In this document: positions 17,346 to 27,230 of the stretch, one piece after another
Layout: the number at the start of each line of letters is the position of its first letter
How positions within the stretch are numbered: the first letter of the stretch is position 1
DNA from: Halioglobus sp.
GTDB taxonomy: Bacteria; Pseudomonadota; Gammaproteobacteria; Pseudomonadales; Halieaceae
Reading direction: 5' to 3'
Assembly: GCA_002699145.1 (NCBI GenBank)
Contig: PABK01000012.1
Coordinates: forward strand, 1 to 64,000
DNA length: 64,000 bases
Position numbers and translations under genes: made by a program
The notes under the pieces: model-generated
The model's input: only the letters and a program-made list of their open reading frames with translations
What the model was told of the DNA's origin: nothing
The model's database searches: none

Positions 17346-19342
17346 GGCGGGGCGTCTGGCGGCGCGTGGGCCCGGCGCTGCTGGGCCTGGCACTGGGCGC
17401 CTGCGGCGGGGTCGAGCCGCCGCCGGAATCCGTCTACGCGGCGCGCCAGTTCGAGGATGCGCCGCCGGCGCCCTGTGCGCTGTCGGTGCCCACGGGGCAG
17501 GCGCTGTTCGGCGACCTGCATGTGCACACGGCCTATTCCAACGACGCCTGGAACTTCGATGTGCGTACGTGGCCCGCGGACGCCTATCGCTACGCCTTTG
17601 GCGAGCCCATTCGCCTGCCCGCGGGGGACGACTTCCGCGCGCGGGAGGTGCGTATCGATCGCCCGCTGGATTTCGCCGCCGTGACCGATCACGCCGAGTT
17701 CCTGGGCGAACAGTCCGTCTGTTACGACGACACGGCGGCCGGATACCAGGCCGGTTTCTGCGAGGTGATGCGCAGCGGGGAGGGCCGGGCGCCGCAACTG
17801 GTGATGCAGATCATCTCGCCGTTTGCGCGCCGCCGCCCGGATGTTTGCGGCCCCGACGGGGAGGACTGCGCGCAGCGCGCCGCAGCGGCGTGGCGCGACA
17901 TCATCGCGGCGGCGCAGCAGTGGAACGACCGCAGCAGCGACTGTGCGCGCTCCACCTTTATCGCCTACGAGTACAGTTCCTTCCGCATGGGCTCGAACCT
18001 GCACCGCAACGTGATCTTTCGCAACGCAGCGGTGCTGGCCCGGCCGGTGTCCTACCTCGACGAACACCGGGAGTGGGGCCTGTGGCGCATCCTGCAGCAA
18101 CAGTGCATCGACAGCGACACGGGTTGCGACGTGCTGGCGATACCGCACAATGCCAATATCAGCAACGGGCGCATGTTTGCGGTCGACTATCCCGGCGCCT
18201 ATACGCTCGCGCAGCAGGCGCGTCGCGCGGCCCTGCGCCAGCGCATCGAGCCGCTGGCGGAGGTCATGCAGCACAAGGGCGACTCCGAGTGCCGCAACGG
18301 GCTGCAGGGCGTGCTCGGGGCCGTGGACGAGCTGTGCGACTTCGAGAAATTCGAGAACCAGGTATTTCGCCAGACGGTGGGCGAGGGCGAGGCCGTGGGG
18401 CAGTGCTACCGCGGGCCCCTCGCCGACTGGGTGCCGCACAGGGGGCCGAACTGTCTCGACCGCAACAGTTATCTGCGCTACGCCCTGGTGGAGGGTTTGC
18501 GCGAGCAGCAGCGCCTCGGGGTCAACCCGTTCAAGTTCGGCCTGATGGCCAGTACCGACACGCACAACGCCATGGCGGGCGGCGTGCAGGAGGCGGACTA
18601 CCCGGGGCACCTGGGCAATGGCGATTCGCGTGTTGCGCAACGCGTGCAGTTTGACGGCGATGTGCCCGGCAACGCCAGCAACAATCCCGGTGGCCTGATC
18701 GGCGTGTGGGCGCCGCACAACAGCCGGGACGCCATCTTCGACGCGCTGCGTCGGCGCGAGGTATTTGGCACCAGCGGCCCGCGTATCCAGCCGCGTTTTT
18801 TCGGCGGCTGGCAGCTGGACCCGGACCTGTGCGCCAGGGCCGACATGCTCGACAGCGCCTATGCGCAGGGGGTGCCCATGGGCGCCGACCTGCCGCCGGC
18901 GCGTCGCGCGGGCGCCGGGGCGCCGGTGTTTCTCGCCGCGGCGGCGGCGGACCCGGGCACGGCGGACTTCCCCGGTGTGCCGCTGCAGCGCCTGCAGGTG
19001 ATCAAGGGCTGGGCGGACGAGGAGGGCAATCACCACCAGCGGATATACCGGGTCGCCGGCGATGGCGCCGGCGCCGCCGCGGTCGATCCCGCCACCTGTG
19101 AACCGCGGGGGCAGGGGCACCGGCAACTGTGCGCGGTCTGGCGCGATCCGGACTTCGACCCGGCCGTGCCCGCGGTCTATTACCTGCGGGCGGTGGAAAA
19201 CCCGAGTTGTCGCTACACGGCCAGACAGTGCCTGGCCCTGCCGCCGGGCGCGCGTCCGGCAGACTGTGCGCAGCCGTTTTTCGACCCGGTCATCCAGGAG
19301 CGGGCGTGGACTTCACCGATCTGGTACACCCCTGCGGGCTGA
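17342..19342 (+). CDS. DUF3604 lipoprotein (PHP-like putative metal-dependent enzyme)
   Basis: 666 residues from the GTG at 17342, chosen because it overlaps the upstream stop and gives a lipoprotein signal with lipobox LALGAC (Cys about 20). The mature part matches DUF3604: a PHP-like start GDLHVHTAYSNDA with His60 and His62, then VTDHAEFLGE, IPHNANIS, MASTDTHNA and a C-terminal part about reaction to mixed loops. The histidines and aspartates suggest a metal site. The function of the family is not established. It is anchored in the envelope, facing the periplasm or outside. The gene is translationally coupled to the enoyl-CoA hydratase. Confidence 0.85.
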   Translation: MRRGVWRRVGPALLGLALGACGGVEPPPESVYAARQFEDAPPAPCALSVPTGQALFGDLHVHTAYSNDAWNFDVRTWPADAYRYAFGEPIRLPAGDDFRAREVRIDRPLDFAAVTDHAEFLGEQSVCYDDTAAGYQAGFCEVMRSGEGRAPQLVMQIISPFARRRPDVCGPDGEDCAQRAAAAWRDIIAAAQQWNDRSSDCARSTFIAYEYSSFRMGSNLHRNVIFRNAAVLARPVSYLDEHREWGLWRILQQQCIDSDTGCDVLAIPHNANISNGRMFAVDYPGAYTLAQQARRAALRQRIEPLAEVMQHKGDSECRNGLQGVLGAVDELCDFEKFENQVFRQTVGEGEAVGQCYRGPLADWVPHRGPNCLDRNSYLRYALVEGLREQQRLGVNPFKFGLMASTDTHNAMAGGVQEADYPGHLGNGDSRVAQRVQFDGDVPGNASNNPGGLIGVWAPHNSRDAIFDALRRREVFGTSGPRIQPRFFGGWQLDPDLCARADMLDSAYAQGVPMGADLPPARRAGAGAPVFLAAAAADPGTADFPGVPLQRLQVIKGWADEEGNHHQRIYRVAGDGAGAAAVDPATCEPRGQGHRQLCAVWRDPDFDPAVPAVYYLRAVENPSCRYTARQCLALPPGARPADCAQPFFDPVIQERAWTSPIWYTPAG

Positions 19343-19843
19343 TCAGGCGCTGCCGGGCTCGCACATAAAGACGGGGATGTTGCGGTCGGTGCGCGCCTGG
19401 TACTCGTCGAAGTCGGGGTACAGCGACAGCAGGTGCGGCCACAGCTCGGCCTTCTCCTCGTCGGAGACCTGGCGGGCGATGTAGTCCTTTTCCTCGCCGC
19501 CGACCATGATTTTCACCCCGGGGTTGGCCTTGATGTTGTAATACCACACCGGGTTTCTCGGCATGCCCCCCTGGGATGCCACCAGCAGTTTCTTGTCCGG
19601 TCCGTAGGGCAGGTGAATCAGTGCGATGCGACGCACCTTGCCGGTTTTCGCGCCGCGGGTGGTGACGATGCACACCGGGTAACCGCCGATGAAGCGGTTC
19701 ATCAGCCGCCCCTTGCTGGCGCGGAACACCGCGACGTTCAGGCGGGTCGCCCAGCGCATGAAGAAGCGCACAATGGGAATCTGGTTTTCCTTGATCTCCG
19801 GGACGTCCTCGCGGCGGGTTTTTACGTAGGGGTATTCAACCAT
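19343..19843 (-). CDS. Ddn-like nitroreductase family protein (deazaflavin/flavin dependent)
   Basis: 166 residues from the ATG at 19843, which has GGAG seven bases upstream. It belongs to the split-barrel family typified by mycobacterial Ddn: the pattern GYPVCIVTTRGAKTGKVRRIALIHLPYG followed by LVASQGG and NPVWYYNIKANP is the family signature. Members use F420 or another flavin to reduce quinones or nitro compounds. In a gammaproteobacterium the cofactor is uncertain. Its stop codon abuts the end of the DUF3604 gene on the other strand. Confidence 0.85.
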   Translation of the reverse strand: MVEYPYVKTRREDVPEIKENQIPIVRFFMRWATRLNVAVFRASKGRLMNRFIGGYPVCIVTTRGAKTGKVRRIALIHLPYGPDKKLLVASQGGMPRNPVWYYNIKANPGVKIMVGGEEKDYIARQVSDEEKAELWPHLLSLYPDFDEYQARTDRNIPVFMCEPGSA

Positions 19844-19904
19844 GGCAGTTCTCCAGCAGACGGGCAGCGCCACAGGATAGAAGAGAATCCTCGGGGTGCC
19901 AAAC

Positions 19905-19950
19905 TGTGTTAAAATAAGCGCCCTTTTTTTTCCGCATCCGCGTTTTTAGT
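19905..19950 (+). promoter_or_regulatory. Likely nadA promoter region
   Basis: TAAAAT at about 19910-19915 (context GTGTTAAAATAAG) is a good -10 candidate, but no convincing -35 lies 17 bases upstream. A run of eight T residues follows, about 26-34 bases before the start. No NadR- or NrtR-type palindrome was recognised. Confidence 0.35.
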
Positions 19951-21027
19951 ATGAGTATCGCTACCGACAAACTGCAAGTTATTCGCGAGCAGGTGCAGTC
20001 CCACCTGGATCATGCCGAAAAGCAGCGGCAGCTCGACCCCGTGCGCGAGCAGGCGCTGAAAGATGACATCCGCGCCATGCTGGTAAGGGAGAACGCGGTC
20101 ATCGTGGCGCATTATTACACCGCCCCGGCTATCCAGGCGCTGGCCGAGGAAACCGGCGGCTGCGTCGCGGATTCCCTGGAAATGGCCCGCTTCGGCCACG
20201 ATCACCCGGCCCAGACGCTGATCGTCGCCGGGGTGAAGTTCATGGGTGAGACGGCGAAGATTCTCACCCCGGACAAGCGCGTCCTCATGCCCACCCTGGA
20301 GGCGACCTGCTCGCTGGACCTGGGCTGCCCGATCGAGGAGTTTTCCGCCTTTTGCGACGCGCATCCCGAGCGCAAGGTGGTGGTCTACGCCAACACCTCC
20401 GCCGCGGTGAAAGCGCGCGCCGACTGGGTCGTCACCTCCAGCATCGCCCTAGATGTCGCCGAGCACCTGGCCGGGCAGGGCGAGAAGATCATCTGGGCGC
20501 CGGACCAGCACCTGGGCGAGTACGTACGCAGCCAGACCGGCGCGGACATGCTCATCTGGGACGGCGCCTGCATCGTGCACGAGGAGTTCAAGGCCCGCGG
20601 CATTCTCGACCTGAAACGCGTCTACCCGGACGCCGCGGTGCTGGTGCACCCGGAATCGCCGGCAAATGTCGTGGAGCTGGCCGACCGGGTCGGTTCCACC
20701 ACGCAGATCATTCGCGCGGCCCGCGAGATGGACAACAAGCAGTTCATCGTCGCCACCGACCAGGGCATCTTCTACAAGATGCAGCAACAGGCCCCGGACA
20801 AGGAACTTATCATTGCGCCGACCGCGGGGCATGGGGCGACCTGTCGCAGCTGCGCCCATTGTCCGTGGATGGCAATGAACGACCTGGAGACGCTGGCGCA
20901 GGTCTTCGAGCGCGATGACAACGAGATTTTTGTCGACCCGGAGCTGGGCCGCCGCGCCATGGTGCCGCTGCGGCGCATGCTGGATTTCGCCGCCGAACTG
21001 AACGTCAGCGTCAAGGGCAATGCCTAG
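19951..21027 (+). CDS. nadA: Quinolinate synthase
   Basis: 358 residues. It condenses iminoaspartate with dihydroxyacetone phosphate to quinolinate in NAD synthesis, using a 4Fe-4S cluster. Visible motifs: [31 protein letters not shown], the Cys-containing segment [29 protein letters not shown], and the C-terminal [14 protein letters not shown] that carries the last cluster ligand. Full family length. No nadB or nadC is nearby. Confidence 0.97.
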   Translation: MSIATDKLQVIREQVQSHLDHAEKQRQLDPVREQALKDDIRAMLVRENAVIVAHYYTAPAIQALAEETGGCVADSLEMARFGHDHPAQTLIVAGVKFMGETAKILTPDKRVLMPTLEATCSLDLGCPIEEFSAFCDAHPERKVVVYANTSAAVKARADWVVTSSIALDVAEHLAGQGEKIIWAPDQHLGEYVRSQTGADMLIWDGACIVHEEFKARGILDLKRVYPDAAVLVHPESPANVVELADRVGSTTQIIRAAREMDNKQFIVATDQGIFYKMQQQAPDKELIIAPTAGHGATCRSCAHCPWMAMNDLETLAQVFERDDNEIFVDPELGRRAMVPLRRMLDFAAELNVSVKGNA

Positions 21028-21084
21028 GGGCGGTGGCGATCAGGCGCGCCTGGCGAAGGTCTGCCGGCGGCTTGCGCCCGCGGC

Positions 21085-22560
21085 CTAGAAGCTCTCCATC
21101 TGTTCGCGCAGCTCGGCGACGTAGCGCAGGCGCTCCTTGATGCGCGAGGTGCTGTAATGGTCGCCCTGGGTCAGCTTCAGCGCATACTCCAGCTGCCGCT
21201 GCGCCTCGTCCAGGATGCCGTTGAGGATGAAGTACTCCGCGCGCGACTGGTGCAGCCCGGCGATGTTGCCGGACAGGCCCTGCACCTCCGCCAGCAGGTA
21301 CCACAGCCCCGGATCATTCGGCCGTCGCTTGCTCTGCTCGACCAGCACCTGTTCGGCGATATGTGACTGCTGGCTCTGCATCAGCGCGTTGGCATAGGCC
21401 ATGGTCAGGGGGTGGTTGCCCGGCGATACAGCCAGTTGTTCGGCGAGTTTTTTTGCCGCGCTGGCGGGCTCGTTGCGCGCCATGTCGATCTCGGCGTCGG
21501 CGATAATATATTCGATGCGATTGCGATCGCCCGACCAGATATCGTCCAGGCGCAGGCTGGCCTCGTCGGGCCTGCCGGCGGCAGTCAGGGCCAGCACCAG
21601 GCCGTAGGTCGCCGCCTCGCGCGAGCGCGGCGAGCCGTCCAGTTCACCGCGGAAGCGCTCGACTGCCTGCTCGGGGGTGTCCGCCAGCTGCATCACTGCT
21701 CGCGCGCGCATCAGCTGGTAGTCCAGGCTGGTATGGCGTATCTGCCTGGGATACTGCCGCGCGCGATTGCGCGTGTCGGCGATACGGCTCTCGGACAGGG
21801 GGTGCGAGCGCAGGAATTCCGGGATGTGGCTGGCATTGGAGTAGCGCGAGGCCTGCAGCATGCGCTCGAACATGGCCGGTGCGGCGTGGGGGTCCATGCC
21901 GGCGTCGACCATGGTCTGCATGCCGACCCGGTCCGCCTCCTGCTCGTTGCTGCGGCTGTAGCGCAGCGCCGAATCCTGTGCCGCGGCCTGGGTCGCCGAG
22001 AGCGCCGCCATGCCCGCGTCGCCGCCCGCGGTAGCCATCAGCACCAGGCTGGCGAGCATGGCCGCCAGGGTCAGGGGCTGTTGTTTTTGCTGGAACTCCA
22101 CCCCGCGGGAAAAATGCCGCTGGCTCAGGTGAGCGAGTTCGTGGGAGAGCACCGTGGCCAGTTCGTCCTCGGTCTGCGCGTACAGGAGCAGGCCGTTGTG
22201 CACCCCGATGACCCCGCCGGGCACGGCGAAGGCGTTGATGGCCGGGTTGTCGACGATGACCAGCTCGATGCGCCGGTCCTCCAGCTGGCTGTGAGTCGCC
22301 AGCTGGTAGGTCAGGTTCTCCAGGTAGTCGAGCATCAGCGGGTCGTCCACGGTGGGGGCCTGGCTGCGGAACACGCGCAACCAGGCCCGGCCGAGCTGGT
22401 GCTCGTACTCGCTGGAGAACAGGCTGGTGCTGGACTCGCCGAGGTCGGGCAGTTTCAGCTCCTCCGTGTTCGCCGCGGCGCCTGCGGCGGCGAGCAGCGA
22501 CAGGGCCAGCCCCGCCGCGCAGCGGCGGACGCTCACTGCCAGCGCCGATAAGTCAAACAC
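21085..22560 (-). CDS. bepA: BepA-like periplasmic M48 metalloprotease with TPR domain
   Basis: 491 residues from a GTG at 22560, close to E. coli BepA (487). A signal peptide (ends near AGAAA) precedes the M48 domain with the zinc motif HELAH at 140-144 and the third ligand region EQEADRVG, then TPR repeats over the C-terminal half. The family helps assemble or degrade outer-membrane beta-barrel proteins such as LptD. The frame is open further upstream but lacks a better start; a second GTG at 22536 is possible. It is divergent from the tusA-like gene. Confidence 0.9.
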   Translation of the reverse strand: MFDLSALAVSVRRCAAGLALSLLAAAGAAANTEELKLPDLGESSTSLFSSEYEHQLGRAWLRVFRSQAPTVDDPLMLDYLENLTYQLATHSQLEDRRIELVIVDNPAINAFAVPGGVIGVHNGLLLYAQTEDELATVLSHELAHLSQRHFSRGVEFQQKQQPLTLAAMLASLVLMATAGGDAGMAALSATQAAAQDSALRYSRSNEQEADRVGMQTMVDAGMDPHAAPAMFERMLQASRYSNASHIPEFLRSHPLSESRIADTRNRARQYPRQIRHTSLDYQLMRARAVMQLADTPEQAVERFRGELDGSPRSREAATYGLVLALTAAGRPDEASLRLDDIWSGDRNRIEYIIADAEIDMARNEPASAAKKLAEQLAVSPGNHPLTMAYANALMQSQQSHIAEQVLVEQSKRRPNDPGLWYLLAEVQGLSGNIAGLHQSRAEYFILNGILDEAQRQLEYALKLTQGDHYSTSRIKERLRYVAELREQMESF

Positions 22561-22662
22561 GTGAAGGGACCACTCAAGTAGGATGATAGCCAGATTGTAC
22601 TGTATACGCGCCGGGGCGCACGCCGGGAATTCGTTACTTTGGAAAGCGCCGCGGGCGGAAAG

Positions 22663-22692
22663 TTCATGCCGGCGCCGCCTATCCCGTATACT
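22663..22692 (+). promoter_or_regulatory. Putative promoter of the tusA-like gene
   Basis: TATACT at 22687-22692 is a near-consensus -10, with a poor -35 (TTCATG, 22663-22668) 18 bases upstream. The start codon follows 31 bases later. Confidence 0.4.
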
Positions 22693-22722
22693 CGCGCGAT
22701 TGTCCCCACAGGAGTGCCTTGC

Positions 22723-22956
22723 GTGAGTGAGCCGGATGTCACTGAAGTGGATGCCCGCGGCCTGGACTGTCCCATGCCCCTGCTGCATGCCAAACGCGCG
22801 CTGAACGCGCTGGCCCCGGGTGGTCTCGTCCGCGTGCTGGCTACCGACAGTGGCTCGGTGCGCGACTTTCGCGTGTTCGCCGAGCAGTCCGGCCACCAGT
22901 TACTGGAGAGCGAGGAGTGCGACGGGGTCTACCGCTACCTCCTGCAGAAGCGCTGA
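22723..22956 (+). CDS. TusA-like sulfur carrier protein
   Basis: 77 residues from the GTG at 22723, preceded by AGGAGTGCCTTGC, giving a good ribosome site. The N-terminal DARGLDCPMPLLHAKRAL holds the conserved Cys-Pro-x-Pro (Cys16), the persulfide-carrying site, and the C-terminus GVYRYLLQKR fits the small two-layer fold. Members relay sulfur for tRNA thiolation or other pathways; SirA/YedF-type members lack assigned roles, so the exact function is open. Confidence 0.88.
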   Translation: MSEPDVTEVDARGLDCPMPLLHAKRALNALAPGGLVRVLATDSGSVRDFRVFAEQSGHQLLESEECDGVYRYLLQKR

Positions 22957-23075
22957 AGACGGCGTTGCAGCCGTGGTGCGCAAATGGCCGCGCGCGCACC
23001 GTTGATGGCGATGGCCAGCCGGGCTGGATTCGTATAGCTTATGCACTGTCCTGAATATCGTCCCTCGCGGTCCTC

Positions 23076-24152
23076 ATGCTGAAGATTTTCGAAAAATGGT
23101 ACCGGCGCTACTTCTTCGAGGAAGAGTCGATACTGTTGCTGGTGTTGCTGGCAGTGGCGCTGGTCCTGCTGATGACCATAGGCGATATTCTCGCACCGGT
23201 GCTGGCGGCCATCGTGCTGGCCTATCTGGCACAGGGTCTGGCCGCGCGACTGCAGGGGCTGGGCCTGCCCGAGTGGCTGGGCGTATTGATCTCCTACCTG
23301 GTGTTTGTCGGCGTCTTCTTCGGCGTCACCCTCGGTCTGGTACCGCTGGTATGGCGGCAGATGTTGAGCCTGGCCGGTGAGCTGCCGCGGATGCTGGAGC
23401 AGGTGCAGCAGTTCCTCGGCGTGCTGCCCGAGCGCTACCCGAATATCATTACCAAGGAGCAGCTCGGCCAGGTCATCGATGCCGCCCAGTCCGAGATCGC
23501 CGGCCTTGGCCAGACCGCGGTGACGCGCACCCTGGCCTCCATTCCCGGCCTGTTCATCGTGCTCGTGTACATGATCCTGATACCCATGCTGGTGTTCTTT
23601 TTTCTCAAGGATCGCAAGCAGATACTGCAATGGCTGGGCAGCTTCCTGCCCCAGCGGCGCCCCCTGCTGCGGCAGATCTGGCTGGAGATGGACATACAGG
23701 TGGCCAACTACGCGCGCGGCAAGGCGCTGGAGGTTATTGTCGTGGGCGCGGTGAGCTACTTCGCCTTCGCCTGGCTGGGGCTCAACTACGCCGCCCTGCT
23801 CGGCCTGCTGGTGGGCCTGTCGGTGATCATTCCCTATATCGGCGCGGTCCTGGTGACCCTGCCGGTGGTCGCCGTGGGTTTTTTCCAGTGGGGAATCAGC
23901 AGTGAATTTTACTGGCTGTTCGCGGTCTATCTGGTGATCCAGGCGCTGGACGGCAACGTCCTGGTGCCGTTGCTGTTCTCCGAGGCGGTCAACCTGCACC
24001 CCGTGGCGATCATACTGGCCGTACTGTTCTTTGGCGGTATCTGGGGCCTGTGGGGCGTGTTCTTTGCCATTCCGCTGGCCACGCTCATCAAGGCCATACT
24101 GAATGCCTGGCCGCGCTCGGACGCCGAGGCCGTCGAGGCGGCCGCCGATTGA
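23076..24152 (+). CDS. PerM-like AI-2E family membrane protein
   Basis: 358 residues with about eight membrane segments. Family features include an N-terminal pair of helices (LLVLLAVALVLLMTI and APVLAAIVLAYLAQG), FFFLKDRKQILQWL, and the C-terminal NVLVPLLFSEAVNLHPVAIILAVLFFGGIWGLWGVFFAIPLATLIKA. The family is often labelled as autoinducer-2 exporters, but most members, including PerM, have no proven substrate. It lies in line with tusA-like and the M16 protease gene (19-base gap). Confidence 0.92.
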   Translation: MLKIFEKWYRRYFFEEESILLLVLLAVALVLLMTIGDILAPVLAAIVLAYLAQGLAARLQGLGLPEWLGVLISYLVFVGVFFGVTLGLVPLVWRQMLSLAGELPRMLEQVQQFLGVLPERYPNIITKEQLGQVIDAAQSEIAGLGQTAVTRTLASIPGLFIVLVYMILIPMLVFFFLKDRKQILQWLGSFLPQRRPLLRQIWLEMDIQVANYARGKALEVIVVGAVSYFAFAWLGLNYAALLGLLVGLSVIIPYIGAVLVTLPVVAVGFFQWGISSEFYWLFAVYLVIQALDGNVLVPLLFSEAVNLHPVAIILAVLFFGGIWGLWGVFFAIPLATLIKAILNAWPRSDAEAVEAAAD

Positions 24153-24171
24153 ACCATTGAGGGAGTCATTG

Positions 24172-27033
24172 ATGTCCATGCCTTTTGCCCGCGTGGTGAC
24201 GCGGTACCTCGCCTGCCTGTTCGCCATGCTCCTGCTGGCGGCCTGTGCCAGCGTTCCCGAGACCACCGACCAGCCGGTCAAGAGCCCCAACGACAAGTAC
24301 GACTACCGCCTGCTGACCCTGGACAACGACATGCAGGTGTTGCTGATTTCCGCCCCGGATTCGCCCAAGGCCGCCGCCGCCCTGGCGGTGATGGTGGGCA
24401 GCGGCGACAACCCGCCCGGTCGCGGCGGCCTGGCGCATTTTCTCGAGCACATGCTGTTCCTGGGGACCGACAAGTACCCGGACGCGGCGGAGTACGAGCG
24501 TTACATCACCGAGCACGGCGGTAGTCGCAACGCCTACACCAGCTTCGACCACACCAACTATTTCTTCGACATCAATGCGCAATTCCTGCCCGAGGCACTG
24601 GACAGGTTCGCCCAGTTCTTCATCGCGCCGCGGTTTGACGAGCAGTACGTGGAGCGCGAGAAGAAGGCCGTGGAAGCGGAATACCAGATGGGGTTGAAAA
24701 GCGACGGCCGCCGCGGCCTGGATGTGCTGCAGGAGGTCATGAACCCCGAGCACCCCTACAGCCAGTTCGCCGTGGGCAGCCTGGAGACCCTTGCCGACCA
24801 CGAGGACTCGCTTATCCGCGACGAACTGATCGACTTCTACGATCGCTACTACTCGGCCAATATCATGCGTCTGGCCGTGCTGGGCAATGAATCCCTGGAC
24901 GAGCTGGAAGCCCTGGTGCGGCCGATGTTCAGCCAGGTACCCAATCGCGCCGTGGAGCATGAGAGGATCGCGGCGCCCCTGTTCAGCCCGGGCAGCCTGC
25001 CCATGGCGGTGCGGGTACAGCCCCTGGCGACGCAGCGCCAGCTCGAGGTGTCCTTTCCCATTCCCGACTACCGCGCCGAGTATCACACCAAGCCGGTGAG
25101 TTACCTCGGCAACCTGGTCGGGCACGAGGGCGAGGGCAGCTTGCTCTCGGTGCTCAAGGCGGAGGGGCTGGCCGAGTCGCTCTCCGCCGGCGCCGGGCTG
25201 GGCTGGCGCGGCGGTTCGCTGTTCAGTGTCAGCATCACGCTGACCGAACGGGGTGCAGAGCACCACGATCGCGTGCTGCAGCTGCTGTTCGCCTATCTCG
25301 ACATGTTGCGTGCGCAGGGGCCGCGCGACTGGCTGTACCAGGAACAGTCGCAACTGTCGCAGCTGGGATTCCGTTTCCGCGAGCCGGGCAATCCCGCCTC
25401 CTATGTCACCTCGCTGGTCAGCGGCATGCACTACTACGCCCCCCGGGACGTGTTGCAGGGCCCGTACATCATGGACGACTACGAGCCGGCGATGCTGCGG
25501 GAGCTGGTGGGCCTGCTGCGTCCGGACAACGCACTGGTGGTGCTCAACGACCAGGACGTGGCCACCGACCGCGTGTCGCAGCACTACCAGGTTCCCTACG
25601 CGCGCGAGCCGCTGGACACCGCGCCGTTGGCGCTGGCGGGGGACGACGCGGGCGCGCGGGCGCTGCAGCTGCCCGCCCCCAACGACTTTATTGCCCAGGA
25701 CCTGTCACTGGTGGCCCTGGAGCAGCCGCTGCAGGCGGTTCCGCAGGTGCAGATGGAACGCGAGCGACAGACGCTGTGGTACATGCCGGACGAGGAGTTT
25801 CGCGTGCCCAAGGGGGCGATCTTCATCAATTTCCGCTCGACCGAGGTGGGCCAGAGCCCGCGGCAGTCGGCGCTGGCCTCGCTCTACACCGCGGTGTTGT
25901 CGGATCACGTCAATGAATTTTCCTACCCGGCACACCTGGCGGGGCTGAGTTTCAGCTTTTACACGCATGCCCAGGGGATTTCGCTGCGGCTCAACGGTTA
26001 CAACGACAAGCAGCTCTACCTGCTGTCGCGATTGCTGGATGTCATCAGCGATCCCGGCTTCGATCCGCAGCGCGTGGAGAACATTCGCGCGGACATGATT
26101 CGCGCCCTGCGCAACAGCGTGGCCAAGCGGCCCAGCAGCCAGGTGATGGACGACCTGGGCGAGGCCGTCTGGCACGGCCGGTGGGGCGAGGAGGCATTGA
26201 TCGCGCAACTGCAACAGGCCGACCTGGATGCCCTGATGCAGTACGCGCGCGCATTCTGGCGCGGCGCGACGGCGGAAGCGCTGGTCTACGGTAACTTCGA
26301 CGCCGCCACGGTACCGCGCCTGTCGCAGCTGCTCGAGGTGGTGGTGAGCGAGCAGGCGGCGCCAGAGATGCCGGGTGTGCGCCTGCTGCGCCTGGCGCCG
26401 GGGGAGACGCTGCAATACGCGGTACAGGTAGCGCACGACGATTCGGTGGTCGCCTGGTACCTGCAGGGCGCCGGGGACAGTTGGCGGGACCGCGCGGCGA
26501 CCGCGCTCAGCGCGCAGGTCATGAAGTCGGGATTTTTCCAGCAACTGCGCACCGAGCAGCAACTGGGTTACGTCGCCAGCGCCTTCAACTGGCCGCAGCT
26601 GGACGTGCCTGGCCTGGTGATGCTGATCCAGTCGCCGCGGGTGGATGCCGCCGAGGTGGCGCGGCGCATGGATGACTTCATGCAGGGGGTCCTGCCGGAC
26701 CTCGATGAAGAGCAGTTCGCGCGGCACCGGGCCGCCCTGGTCAGCGATATCCTGCGCCCCGACAAGAACCTGCGCGAGCGCGCCGATTTCTACTGGTCTT
26801 CCATCGCCAGGCGCCAGTACGACTTCGACGGCCGCCAGGCCCTGGCCGAGGCGGTGGAAAACCTCAGCCTCGAGGACTGGCGGGCGTACTTCACGCGCGT
26901 ATTCCTGCAGCAGCGCCACGCCCTGCAGGTTGTCGCGCCGGGACGCTGGGGCACGCTCCCGGCCAACGGCGGCCCCAATGTGGACAGCGCCGCGGCGGTC
27001 AAGGAGGGTCGCGCGGTCTATCATATACGCTAG
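24172..27033 (+). CDS. Pitrilysin-like M16 zinc protease, lipoprotein
   Basis: 953 residues from the ATG at 24172 (GGGAG upstream). A lipoprotein signal ends in the lipobox LLAAC. The inverted zinc motif HFLEH is at 89-93, followed by the distal Glu helix REKKAVEAEYQMG; the total length and the four-domain M16A plan fit protease III (PtrA). The C-terminal half keeps RTEQQLGYVAS, the arginine/tyrosine patch typical of the family. It probably degrades peptides in the periplasm while anchored to a membrane. Confidence 0.92.
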   Translation: MSMPFARVVTRYLACLFAMLLLAACASVPETTDQPVKSPNDKYDYRLLTLDNDMQVLLISAPDSPKAAAALAVMVGSGDNPPGRGGLAHFLEHMLFLGTDKYPDAAEYERYITEHGGSRNAYTSFDHTNYFFDINAQFLPEALDRFAQFFIAPRFDEQYVEREKKAVEAEYQMGLKSDGRRGLDVLQEVMNPEHPYSQFAVGSLETLADHEDSLIRDELIDFYDRYYSANIMRLAVLGNESLDELEALVRPMFSQVPNRAVEHERIAAPLFSPGSLPMAVRVQPLATQRQLEVSFPIPDYRAEYHTKPVSYLGNLVGHEGEGSLLSVLKAEGLAESLSAGAGLGWRGGSLFSVSITLTERGAEHHDRVLQLLFAYLDMLRAQGPRDWLYQEQSQLSQLGFRFREPGNPASYVTSLVSGMHYYAPRDVLQGPYIMDDYEPAMLRELVGLLRPDNALVVLNDQDVATDRVSQHYQVPYAREPLDTAPLALAGDDAGARALQLPAPNDFIAQDLSLVALEQPLQAVPQVQMERERQTLWYMPDEEFRVPKGAIFINFRSTEVGQSPRQSALASLYTAVLSDHVNEFSYPAHLAGLSFSFYTHAQGISLRLNGYNDKQLYLLSRLLDVISDPGFDPQRVENIRADMIRALRNSVAKRPSSQVMDDLGEAVWHGRWGEEALIAQLQQADLDALMQYARAFWRGATAEALVYGNFDAATVPRLSQLLEVVVSEQAAPEMPGVRLLRLAPGETLQYAVQVAHDDSVVAWYLQGAGDSWRDRAATALSAQVMKSGFFQQLRTEQQLGYVASAFNWPQLDVPGLVMLIQSPRVDAAEVARRMDDFMQGVLPDLDEEQFARHRAALVSDILRPDKNLRERADFYWSSIARRQYDFDGRQALAEAVENLSLEDWRAYFTRVFLQQRHALQVVAPGRWGTLPANGGPNVDSAAAVKEGRAVYHIR

Positions 27034-27089
27034 CGTGCGGGGCCGGGGCTTCGCCCGCAGGGGGCGAGGCGCAATCGGAGTAAAGGTGA

Positions 27090-27106
27090 AGTTCTTTAAT
27101 AGAACT
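27090..27106. promoter_or_regulatory. First copy of the aceE operator-like palindrome
   Basis: AGTTCT, then TTAAT, then AGAACT: a perfect 6-bp-arm inverted repeat with a 5-base centre. The same arms and spacing recur at 27231-27251. Both lie in the 279-base gap between the M16 protease and aceE, so they are candidate binding sites for a regulator of pyruvate dehydrogenase. The E. coli PdhR site is different (TTGGT-type arms). Confidence 0.6.
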
Positions 27107-27132
27107 GTAATGTAAGCCCGACGCCCCCGCGC

Positions 27133-27138
27133 TATACT
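27133..27138 (+). promoter_or_regulatory. Candidate -10 element for aceE
   Basis: TATACT, 175 bases before the aceE start and between the two palindromes. No convincing -35 is visible, as would fit an activated promoter; the assignment is tentative. Confidence 0.3.
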
Positions 27139-27230
27139 GCGGCAAGCCGCATTCGCGCAGCGCTGTCCGGGTACCCCTGGAGGCCTCTAGAATTAAGCGT
27201 TTGCCGCTGTCGTACCCTGTGTTCAAGCGT

